NCBI GenBank assembly: GCA_041486115.1
Contig: JBGPKT010000129.1
Coordinates: 1 to 6,398, forward strand
DNA from: JACQBY01 sp041486115
Lineage (GTDB): Bacteria; Nitrospirota; Nitrospiria; JACQBW01
Direction of reading: 5' to 3'
Length of the DNA stretch: 6,398 bases
The notes under the pieces: generated by a model
What the model was told of the DNA's origin: nothing
The model's input: the letters and a program-made list of their open reading frames with translations, nothing else
Databases searched by the model: none
Position numbers and translations under genes: made by a program
In this document: in pieces, positions 1 to 5,624 of the stretch
Numbering within the stretch: the stretch's first letter is position 1
How the letters are laid out: each line of letters starts with the position of its first letter

Positions 1-169
1 ACCCCGCAATTTCGAACTGTCCGACCTGTGGATCGGTCGATCCAAAGACCGGAAGATCCCTCTATTGCTTACCCCGCAATTTCGAACTGTCCGACCTGTG
101 GATCGGTCGATCCAAAGACCGGAAGATCCCTCTATTGCTTACCCCGCAATTTCGAACTGAAGATCCCTC
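1..169. repeat. 70-bp tandem repeat, two full copies plus one shortened copy
   Basis: Positions 1-70 and 71-140 are identical. A third copy begins at 141 with ACCCCGCAATTTCGAACTG, then jumps at 159/160 to the AAGATCCCT found at unit positions 53-61, so 33 nt (unit positions 20-52) are missing. The array touches the left edge, so its total length is unknown. Each full unit contains a perfect 7-bp palindrome, TGGATCG-GT-CGATCCA (29-44 and 99-114), and an overlapping alternative hairpin CGGTC/GACCG with an 8-nt loop (34-51). The unit has no stop codon in any of the three forward frames. I do not recognise it as an insertion sequence, a tRNA or a known repeat family. It is not a CRISPR array, because the copies are directly contiguous with no variable spacers. 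Confidence 0.95.
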
Positions 170-186
170 ATAAAAAACAAAACCTC

Positions 187-215
187 AAAATAGCCGAAAA
201 CAGCCTTATAGTCAA
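187..215 (-). promoter_or_regulatory. possible leftward promoter facing the tandem repeats
   Basis: On the minus strand, TTGACT (215-210) and TATTTT (192-187) are separated by 17 nt, matching the sigma70 consensus at 5/6 and 4/6. Transcription would start near 180 and run left through the repeat array and out of the window. The region is AT-rich, so chance matches are expected, and no leftward gene is visible to support it. Confidence 0.25.
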
Positions 216-263
216 ATTCTAATTTTAAAATCAGGGAAAGAAAGGGACAAACGTCAAATCTCA

Positions 264-290
264 TTGACAATAAAAGACTTTTCTTATAGT
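264..290 (+). promoter_or_regulatory. sigma70-like promoter for amidase-truA
   Basis: A perfect -35 TTGACA (264-269) is followed after 15 nt by TATAGT (285-290), a 5/6 match to the -10 box. The spacer is shorter than the ideal 17 nt. The predicted start near 297 would give a leader of about 37 nt before the TTG at 334. The same TTATAGTT string forms the -10 region of the promoter upstream of the PIN/TRAM gene, which supports both calls. Confidence 0.6.
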
Positions 291-333
291 TTTAACGGAA
301 TAGGATCATCAAATAAAAACGGTCGGGATCAGG

Positions 334-1860
334 TTGTTCATACGATTTTTTTTTGTCATTATCATCATTCTCTCCTTTTTGGCCTCAGAGCCTTGGGGAG
401 CGATTCAACTCCCCCCGCCCGAATCGCCGGAAAATACCCCCATGCCCCCCCTTCTTTTAAAGGCCAGCGCTTGTAAAACTGCCTTATTCAAATCTCCCCA
501 AAAAAAATACAGGTCGAGATGGCTCTCCTGTATTTCTAAATATCAAAAGGTTGTAAAAGGGCATTTCTCGGAAGATTCCACCCAAACCGCGGTATCGGAA
601 TTAATCGCCCTTTACCATCAATTGGGCAGGTATTCAGGAAAGAAGTCGGATAAAGCCAAAGAGCAGTATTGGAAAGATTTCAAATCTCAATTAACGACGG
701 AGCCTCGGCCAGGAACTGCTTCGAGCTCCGCCGTGCGGGAGCCGGAGGAGGCAAAAAGCGTCGGAAAAATCTTAAACATACGGACACGGAACCACGGAAA
801 CTACCTTAGAATCGTTCTCGACCTGACAAACCCGGTCACTTATGAAACCCATGAAATAAAAGAGAACGACACGCTCCAGATCGATTTTTTTAAGACGGCA
901 ATTAACCCTGGTCTTGAAAGCAAACTCCTCTCTTTAAATAGCCCTGAAATGAAAGTCCAGCTTCTGGACTCTTTGCCAGATAAAGCCGAGCTTTCAATAA
1001 CTCATAGCGGATATCAAAGTTTTAAAATTTCACAACTGCCGGCCCCACCCCGATGGATTATCGATCTGAAAAAACCGGCTGACCCTCCCCTGGCAACCCA
1101 GGAAAACGGAGCGCTCCCCCCCCCTTTCAAAAAGAGAGTAGAGGGAACCTTACCCCCTTTATTTGCGATCCGGAAAATCATTATTGACCCCGGTCACGGC
1201 GGAAAAGACCCGGGAGCCATCGGGTTAAGCGGTTTCACAGAAAAAGAGGCTGTTTTAGACATCGGACTCCGCTTAAGAGAACTTCTTACAAAAGAGCTTA
1301 AAATGAACGTCATTATGACCCGGTCCCGCGATATTTTCATCCCCCTTGAAGAGAGGGCCAAAATCGCGAATGAAGCCAACGCAGACCTTTTTATCTCTAT
1401 CCATGCCAATTCAAGCCGACATCGGACCGCCCAAGGCGTCGAGATCTATCTCCTCGGCAAGGCGTCTGATAAAAAAGCCTTAAGAACCGCCGCGAGGGAA
1501 AATAATTCCACCGAAGAAGAGGCGACCAACCTGGATAAAAATCTTATGAACATTAAAAAAGACCTCGTACAGGAATTTAAAAAAGAAGAGTCGCTGGAAC
1601 TCGCCCACATTACCCGATCTACATTTATGACTATTTTGCGCCCTTCTTATCCGGTGGTCGATCTGGGAGTCAAAACGGCCCCTTTTTATGTGTTGATGAA
1701 TACGGCCATGCCGAGCATTCTGGCCGAGGTGTCGTTTATCAGCAACCCCGCCGAAGAAATGCGCTTAAAAAGCAAATCGTTCAGGCAAAAAACCGCGGAC
1801 TCCCTTTTTGAAGGGATCAAAAAATATATCGAGGCCAACTCGATGCTGACCACCTTTTAA
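334..1860 (+). CDS. N-acetylmuramoyl-L-alanine amidase (AMIN + Amidase_3), secreted
   Basis: This zinc amidase cleaves the bond between N-acetylmuramic acid and L-alanine in peptidoglycan, acting in the periplasm. It is related to AmiA/B/C and has 508 residues. Residues 1-23 form a signal peptide with a very hydrophobic core (FFFVIIIILSFL). Residues about 46-116 are helix-rich and TPR-like, and residues 143-248 match an AMIN targeting domain. A proline-rich linker follows, then Amidase_3 at about 280-503. Zinc ligands are H288 (DPGHGG), E303 (FTEKE) and H357 (SIHAN); the catalytic glutamate is E465 (AEVSFISN). All are present, so an active enzyme is expected. TTG at 334 is chosen because a stop at 301-303 limits the frame and the first ATG (442) would remove the signal peptide. 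GGGA at 325-328 is a weak ribosome site. The gene contains runs T9, A8, C7 and C9. No LysM domain is seen. An amiC-like symbol would be too specific. Confidence 0.95.
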   Translation: MFIRFFFVIIIILSFLASEPWGAIQLPPPESPENTPMPPLLLKASACKTALFKSPQKKYRSRWLSCISKYQKVVKGHFSEDSTQTAVSELIALYHQLGRYSGKKSDKAKEQYWKDFKSQLTTEPRPGTASSSAVREPEEAKSVGKILNIRTRNHGNYLRIVLDLTNPVTYETHEIKENDTLQIDFFKTAINPGLESKLLSLNSPEMKVQLLDSLPDKAELSITHSGYQSFKISQLPAPPRWIIDLKKPADPPLATQENGALPPPFKKRVEGTLPPLFAIRKIIIDPGHGGKDPGAIGLSGFTEKEAVLDIGLRLRELLTKELKMNVIMTRSRDIFIPLEERAKIANEANADLFISIHANSSRHRTAQGVEIYLLGKASDKKALRTAARENNSTEEEATNLDKNLMNIKKDLVQEFKKEESLELAHITRSTFMTILRPSYPVVDLGVKTAPFYVLMNTAMPSILAEVSFISNPAEEMRLKSKSFRQKTADSLFEGIKKYIEANSMLTTF

Positions 1861-1863
1861 CCG

Positions 1864-2601
1864 ATGCTTCGGAATGTTAAACTAACCATTTCCTACGAGG
1901 GTTCTTCATTTCATGGCTGGCAAATACAGCCCAATGCCGCCACGGTTCAGGAGATTTTAAAGAAATCGATTGAAACCATCACCGGGGGAAAAGAGATTAA
2001 TCTGGTGGGGGCCGGAAGGACCGATGCCGGAGTTCATGCCCTGGGGCAGGTCGCCAATTTCAAGACAGAAAAACCTTTAACAGAAACCCAATGGAAAAAC
2101 GCCTTAAATGCCATGCTCCCCCCGGAAATCGCCATTCAACGGGCGGAGTTTGTCCCGGACTCTTTTCATTCCCGTTACTCGGCAAAAGATAAAACATATG
2201 CGTACCGTATCGGGTTTGAACGCTCCCCCTTTCTTGTCAAAAGGGAATGGAGACTCGGCTATCCGCTCAAGCTTGCGGCGATGAAACAGGCGCTTCCGTT
2301 TTTAAAAGGTAAACACGATTTTTCTTCCTTTGCGTCATCGTCATCGGAGTCCGCATCAAAAATCTGCCATATCAAAAAATGCGAGATTAAACAGAGTGGT
2401 TCCTCTCTGGTCATCACCCTCTCGGCAGATCGGTTTTTAACCTATATGGTCAGAAATATTGTCGGAACGCTGGTAAAAGTCGGGGCGGGAAAAATAAAAC
2501 CTAAAGAGATTCAAACCATTCTCGAAATGAAAGACCGGTCAAAGGCAGGCCCTACCGCCCCGCCGGATGGACTTTATCTGGTCAAAGTCAACTTCCCTTA
2601 A
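1864..2601 (+). CDS. truA: tRNA pseudouridine(38-40) synthase TruA
   Basis: TruA converts uridines at positions 38, 39 and 40 of the tRNA anticodon stem-loop to pseudouridine in the cytoplasm. The 245-residue length is normal for bacterial TruA. The catalytic aspartate is D54 in GRTDAGVHA. Other family landmarks are the N-terminal ISYEGSSFHGWQ, the KTYAYRI segment with Y112/Y114, and the C-terminal FLTYMVRNIVGTLVKVGAG motif. The ATG lies 3 nt after the amidase stop with no clear Shine-Dalgarno, so the two genes are probably co-transcribed and translationally coupled. The stop is 8 nt from the stop of the convergent cysE. The protein looks complete and nothing is missing. Confidence 0.97.
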   Translation: MLRNVKLTISYEGSSFHGWQIQPNAATVQEILKKSIETITGGKEINLVGAGRTDAGVHALGQVANFKTEKPLTETQWKNALNAMLPPEIAIQRAEFVPDSFHSRYSAKDKTYAYRIGFERSPFLVKREWRLGYPLKLAAMKQALPFLKGKHDFSSFASSSSESASKICHIKKCEIKQSGSSLVITLSADRFLTYMVRNIVGTLVKVGAGKIKPKEIQTILEMKDRSKAGPTAPPDGLYLVKVNFP

Positions 2602-2609
2602 AAATACGA

Positions 2610-3275
2610 CTAGGGAGAGTGGTGTTTTTTCGGTCTTTTTGCGTCGTGCTCCTCGACGAGCGAACGAAGTTCTGCCAGCTCCAGTTCCAGCTGGTCAAGA
2701 CGGTCAGAAATCGGGTCTGGGAGGTCCCCATGATTCATGTTCAAGGAGGTCTTCCGGAAATCGCGGGTTTTTAAAATCCTGCCGGGAACGCCGACAACCG
2801 TAGAAAACGGCGGGACCGATTTCAAAACAACCGAATTGGCCCCTATCTTAACCCCTTCGCCGATGGTAATCCCGCCGAGAATCTTAGCCCCCACGCCAAC
2901 CATCACATTATTGCCAAGGGTGGGATGACGTTTCCCCCTTTCCTTGCCTGTTCCACCGAGTGTGACTCCCTGGAAAAGGGTGACGTTCTCGCCGATTTCA
3001 CTCGTTTCTCCCACGACAACCCCCATGCCATGATCGATGAAGAATCCCCCCCCGATTTTCGCTCCGGGGTGAATCTCTATTCCGGTTAGAAACCTCGCTG
3101 TTTGAGAAATGATTCGTGGTAAGAGGGGAATCCTGAACGTCCATAACCAGTGGGCAAACCGGTATAAGAGGATAGCGTGAAAACCGGCATAGGTTAATAC
3201 AACCTCCAGACGGCTGACCGCCGCGGGGTCCCGCTCAAATACAGCCTTAAAATCTTTTTTGATTTTCTTCCACAT
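2610..3275 (-). CDS. cysE: serine O-acetyltransferase CysE
   Basis: CysE transfers acetyl from acetyl-CoA to L-serine, giving O-acetylserine, the committed step of cysteine synthesis. The 221-residue protein is the short form, with a reduced N-terminal helical domain (about 1-60) followed by left-handed beta-helix hexapeptide repeats (about 65-165). The catalytic pair is D81-H82 (IDHGMGVVVGET), and H117 (KRHP) matches the second active-site histidine of the E. coli enzyme. After a GDLPDP motif near 183-188 the protein ends in a leucine/glutamate-rich, probably coiled-coil tail (about 189-210) and a basic HHSP end. The terminal isoleucine that docks CysK in enterobacteria is absent, so that interaction may not form in the same way. 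It starts 5 nt after the ispF stop and is the last gene of the minus-strand run. Confidence 0.96.
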   Translation of the reverse strand: MWKKIKKDFKAVFERDPAAVSRLEVVLTYAGFHAILLYRFAHWLWTFRIPLLPRIISQTARFLTGIEIHPGAKIGGGFFIDHGMGVVVGETSEIGENVTLFQGVTLGGTGKERGKRHPTLGNNVMVGVGAKILGGITIGEGVKIGANSVVLKSVPPFSTVVGVPGRILKTRDFRKTSLNMNHGDLPDPISDRLDQLELELAELRSLVEEHDAKRPKKHHSP

Positions 3276-3280
3276 GGTTT

Positions 3281-3757
3281 TTAGCGCGAGGAAATCAGGA
3301 CCGCCGCATGGGCCGCCATTCCCTCTTCTCTCCCTACGGCATCGAGCTTTTCGGCCGTTTTCGCCTTGATATTGATTCTCTTTTCTTCTGCCCCGAGATG
3401 CTTTGCCAGAGCGGTTTTCATCTGGAAAATAAAAGGGGCCATTTTGGGCTGTTGTGCAATAATAATGGCATCGATATTGCCTATTTCAAATTGATGTTTG
3501 ATTAAAAGTTCCCGCACCGCGTCGAGAATCAACAAGCTTGACAGCCCCTTATATTTCGGTTCCGTATCGGGATAAAAATGGCCGATATCCCCTAAACCGA
3601 GCCCCCCGAGAACGGCGTCCGCAACGGCATGGACCAGCACATCGCCGTCGGAATGGCCGAGAAGCCCTTTGTCAAATGGAATATGAACCCCTCCGACGAT
3701 CAGGGGCCTCCCCTCGGCAAGACGGTGGATATCGTAGCCGATCCCGATCTTAAACAT
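3281..3757 (-). CDS. ispF: 2-C-methyl-D-erythritol 2,4-cyclodiphosphate synthase IspF
   Basis: IspF cyclises CDP-methylerythritol 2-phosphate to the 2,4-cyclodiphosphate with loss of CMP in the MEP isoprenoid pathway. Numbering from the ATG at 3757 gives 158 residues, the usual length. Metal ligands sit in GYDIH (D9, H11) and in GHSDGDVLVHAVADA (H43). DIGHFYPDT and the C-terminal TAEKLDAVGREEGMAAHA complete the signature. The ATG overlaps the ispD stop by 8 nt (ATGTTTAA), which suggests translational coupling. A TTG at 3772 would add five residues (MPNQK) and has GGAAAG just upstream at a short spacing, so it is a possible alternative. IspF is separate from IspD here, unlike the IspDF fusions of alpha- and epsilonproteobacteria. 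Confidence 0.96.
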   Translation of the reverse strand: MFKIGIGYDIHRLAEGRPLIVGGVHIPFDKGLLGHSDGDVLVHAVADAVLGGLGLGDIGHFYPDTEPKYKGLSSLLILDAVRELLIKHQFEIGNIDAIIIAQQPKMAPFIFQMKTALAKHLGAEEKRINIKAKTAEKLDAVGREEGMAAHAAVLISSR

Positions 3758-4505
3758 TTTTTGGTTTGGCAAGTTCTTTCCGGTGTTTTAAAATGACTTC
3801 GGCGAGAATGAAATCTTCAGGGAGAGTCACTTTGATATTAAAAACCGACCCCGGTGAAATCTTTACCCGGCCGCCCATCCGCTCGACAAGGCCCGCGTCA
3901 TCCGTTGCGAGAACCCTCTTTCTTGACGCATCGCGGCAGGCATCCAGCAGAAGGCGATACCGGAAGGTTTGCGGAGTCTGCGCCTGCCATAATCCCTCCC
4001 GGATCACCGTTTTTTCGATCATCCCCTGCCGTTCTTTCTTTAAGGTGTCCCGCACCTGAATGGCCGTTATCGCTCCTCCTGTTTCCTTTGCCGCCTCGAG
4101 AGAAGCTTCGATCATTTCAGGCGTCACAAAAGGGCGGCAGCCGTCATGGATCACGACGAAATCGGTATCCGGATCGAGGGCCAGGAGTCCATTTAATACA
4201 GAATCCTGGCGCGCCGCACCGCCATCCGCAATTCTAACATTTTTTTTAAACGGGAAGGAATCTAAAACTTTTTCTCTAGCGGCTTCACGCTCTTCTTTAG
4301 AAAGGACCAGAACAATTTCGTCAATGACCGGCGATTGGTCAAAAGAAGAGAGCGTATAATAGAGCAAAGGTTTGCCGTCCAAAAGCAAGAATTGCTTCGA
4401 CAAGTCCGATTTCATCCGCGTTCCAAAACCTGCCGCCGGAATAATGGCCGCAACTTTCAACGGGCGGTCACCTGGCAACCCGAAGCTCTTCTCTCTGCTG
4501 GTCAT
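3750..4505 (-). CDS. ispD: 2-C-methyl-D-erythritol 4-phosphate cytidylyltransferase IspD
   Basis: IspD joins CTP and methylerythritol 4-phosphate to give CDP-methylerythritol in the MEP pathway. Counting from the outer ATG (251 residues), the nucleotide-binding motif is IIPAAGFGTRM with R30 and K37 matching the CTP-contacting Arg and Lys. GGAARQDSV (95-103), HDGCRPFV (120-127), WQAQTPQTF, ATDDA and IKVTLPEDF (K225) follow. The family often has HDAARP; the GC pair in HDGCRP is a mild variant. The outer ATG at 4505 overlaps the PIN/TRAM gene by 38 nt and lacks a spaced Shine-Dalgarno. An inner TTG at 4460 has AGGTGA 7 nt upstream and would give 236 residues beginning MKVAAIIPAAG, the length of E. 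coli IspD. I draw the longer frame, but the inner start is at least as likely. Confidence 0.95.
   Translation of the reverse strand: MTSREKSFGLPGDRPLKVAAIIPAAGFGTRMKSDLSKQFLLLDGKPLLYYTLSSFDQSPVIDEIVLVLSKEEREAAREKVLDSFPFKKNVRIADGGAARQDSVLNGLLALDPDTDFVVIHDGCRPFVTPEMIEASLEAAKETGGAITAIQVRDTLKKERQGMIEKTVIREGLWQAQTPQTFRYRLLLDACRDASRKRVLATDDAGLVERMGGRVKISPGSVFNIKVTLPEDFILAEVILKHRKELAKPKNV
4468..4473 (-). promoter_or_regulatory. candidate ispD ribosome binding site overlapping the upstream stop codon
   Basis: AGGTGA complements the 16S rRNA 3' end and lies 7 nt before TTG at 4460-4458. Its last three bases, TGA, are the stop codon of the PIN/TRAM gene. Ribosomes terminating there would sit on the ispD start region, a classic coupling arrangement. 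It is the main evidence for the shorter ispD start over the ATG at 4505. Confidence 0.5.
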
Positions 4506-5496
4506 CCTTCAGACGCGTAAAAATCATCCGTCCCGCAGTGGTCTGGAGAACGCTGGTCACCACCACTTCGACGTTCTTTCCGATCCATCTCCTGGCGTCA
4601 TCCACCACAATCATAGTACCGTCGTCGAGGTAAGCAATTCCCTGCCCCGACTCTTTTCCTTCTTTGCTGATAAAGACTCTCATCACTTCGCCCGGAAGGA
4701 CCACCGGCTTGAGCGCATTGCTCAATTCGTTAATATTGAGGACTTTAACCCCCTGGAATTCAGCCACTTTATTTAAATTGAGGTCGTTGGTCACCACTTT
4801 GCAATTCATCTGTTTTGCAAGGGCGACGAGTTTATCATCGACCTCTTTAATCGCCGGAAAATCATCTTCGACGATCCGTATATCGAGACCGGCCATCTTC
4901 TGTATCCGGTTCAGGACATCGAGGCCCCGGCGGCCCCGGGCCCTTTTCATCGAATCGGATGAATCGGCGATGTGCTGTAATTCGTTCAGAATAAAATGGG
5001 GAATAATAAAAGCCCCTTCGAGAAAACCTGTTTCGCAGAGGTCGGCAATCCGGCCGTCAATAATGACGCTGGTATCCAATATCTTGCTGCTGACCGGCCC
5101 GGAATCGGCTTTCGATAAGAAGTTGCGGGGAAGCCATTCTTTCCCGGTTCTGATTCCGATAACAAGTCCAAGGTAACCCCCGGCCATTAAAAGACCCCAC
5201 TGCCAGAGAAGGCTGAAAACCGGGTCTCTTCCAAACAGCGTTTCTGAAACATGAAAAATAAAGCTTGAAATCGCCAGACCCGCCACAAGGCCTAATAGAC
5301 TGATCAGCGGAACCCGGGGCGACGTCTTCTTTAAATAAAACTCTATTCCGAATAAACCTGAAGCCAATAGGAAGCCGGCACCGACTCCCCACCAGGGTTC
5401 AAGAAACCCCGCGCCTAAACTCCCTTTTAAATAATTAAAAAGAAAAAATCCACCGATGACCGATAGTCCTAAATAAAAAAACCGTATAATAGCCAT
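4468..5496 (-). CDS. membrane-anchored PIN/TRAM domain protein (YacL-like putative RNase)
   Basis: The 342-residue protein has four predicted membrane segments (about 3-23, 37-55, 63-82 and 94-115), then a cytoplasmic PIN nuclease domain (about 138-260) and a C-terminal TRAM domain (about 269-330), an RNA-binding beta-barrel. Acidic residues expected at a PIN metal site are visible: D141 (ILDTSVIIDGR), E172 (LNELQ), D220/D221 (EVDDKLV) and D238 (TNDLNL). The arrangement matches the YacL family, of B. subtilis yacL context. The substrate is not established from sequence; RNA cleavage is inferred from the domains. The ATG is well supported by GGAGG at 5501-5505, 4 nt upstream. It heads a run with ispD, ispF and cysE and has its own promoter candidate. 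No antitoxin-like partner adjoins it, so it is not a VapC toxin. Confidence 0.92.
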   Translation of the reverse strand: MAIIRFFYLGLSVIGGFFLFNYLKGSLGAGFLEPWWGVGAGFLLASGLFGIEFYLKKTSPRVPLISLLGLVAGLAISSFIFHVSETLFGRDPVFSLLWQWGLLMAGGYLGLVIGIRTGKEWLPRNFLSKADSGPVSSKILDTSVIIDGRIADLCETGFLEGAFIIPHFILNELQHIADSSDSMKRARGRRGLDVLNRIQKMAGLDIRIVEDDFPAIKEVDDKLVALAKQMNCKVVTNDLNLNKVAEFQGVKVLNINELSNALKPVVLPGEVMRVFISKEGKESGQGIAYLDDGTMIVVDDARRWIGKNVEVVVTSVLQTTAGRMIFTRLKDDQQREELRVAR

Positions 5497-5624
5497 TCTC
5501 CCTCCCCCTCTCTAAACCGTCACTCATCCATCATTCCCATCCTCTTAATTATATTAACTATAACAACAATTCGGTTTGGCGTCAAATAAGCCTTAATAAA
5601 TCAATCAGTTAGGTAAACCGTTCC
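5497..5624 (-). other. intergenic gap between DegP-like gene and PIN/TRAM gene
   Basis: This 128-nt gap contains the promoter at 5557-5585 and the PIN/TRAM Shine-Dalgarno (5501-5505). The octamer ACGGTTTA occurs twice on the minus strand in the same orientation, at 5621-5614 and 5520-5513, flanking the promoter. I see no GC-rich hairpin followed by a T-tract after the protease stop at 5625, so no terminator is called. Confidence 0.5.
5557..5585 (-). promoter_or_regulatory. sigma70-like promoter for PIN/TRAM-ispD-ispF-cysE
   Basis: On the minus strand, TTGACG (5585-5580) and TATAGT (5562-5557) are exactly 17 nt apart, and each box matches the consensus at 5/6. Transcription would begin near 5550, leaving a leader of about 54 nt that ends in the purine-rich Shine-Dalgarno. 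A perfect TATAAT at 5553-5548 lies just downstream but lacks a -35 at proper spacing. No strong terminator for the protease gene is visible in the gap, so read-through from upstream may add to this promoter. Confidence 0.65.

Larger units (their letters stand above)
170..333. other. AT-rich intergenic region between repeat array and amidase
   Basis: This stretch is markedly richer in A and T than the repeats and the genes around it. It holds a strong rightward promoter candidate (264-290) and a weaker leftward one (187-215), described separately. An open frame runs from the repeats to a stop at 222, but it has no recognisable protein features and no convincing start signal, so I do not call it a gene. 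A small inverted repeat AAAAG-A-CTTTT (272-282) lies between the -35 and -10 of the rightward promoter. It could be an operator or simply AT-rich chance. Confidence 0.6.

Noticed and set aside
151..157. tRNA T-loop (TTCGAAC) suggesting a tRNA gene or attachment site
   Set aside because: TTCGAAC occurs in each repeat copy, but the flanking bases do not form a T-stem and no acceptor or anticodon arm is present.
1..169. CRISPR array at the left edge
   Set aside because: The copies are contiguous 70-bp units of identical sequence with no variable spacers, and no cas gene is visible.
28..222. Small CPxCG zinc-ribbon protein in the repeat region
   Set aside because: The apparent CPTCG arises from reading a frame-shifting repeat. 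There is no Shine-Dalgarno before the GTG, only two closely spaced cysteines fit a zinc knuckle, and the tail is AT-rich low-complexity sequence. It is kept only as a question in the findings.
2593..2630. Rho-independent terminator for truA
   Set aside because: The stem is 6 bp with one GU pair, the loop is 13 nt, and the T-tract is 7 nt away, so it is too weak to call as a feature.
3538..4520. Several plus-strand open frames of 60-130 codons opposite ispD and ispF
   Set aside because: They lie antisense to well-conserved enzymes and have no recognisable motifs or ribosome sites. They are shadows of the coding pattern on the other strand.
4468..5496. VapC-type toxin of a toxin-antitoxin pair
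   Set aside because: The PIN domain is fused to four membrane segments and a TRAM domain, and the neighbours are biosynthetic genes. This matches the YacL family, not VapBC.
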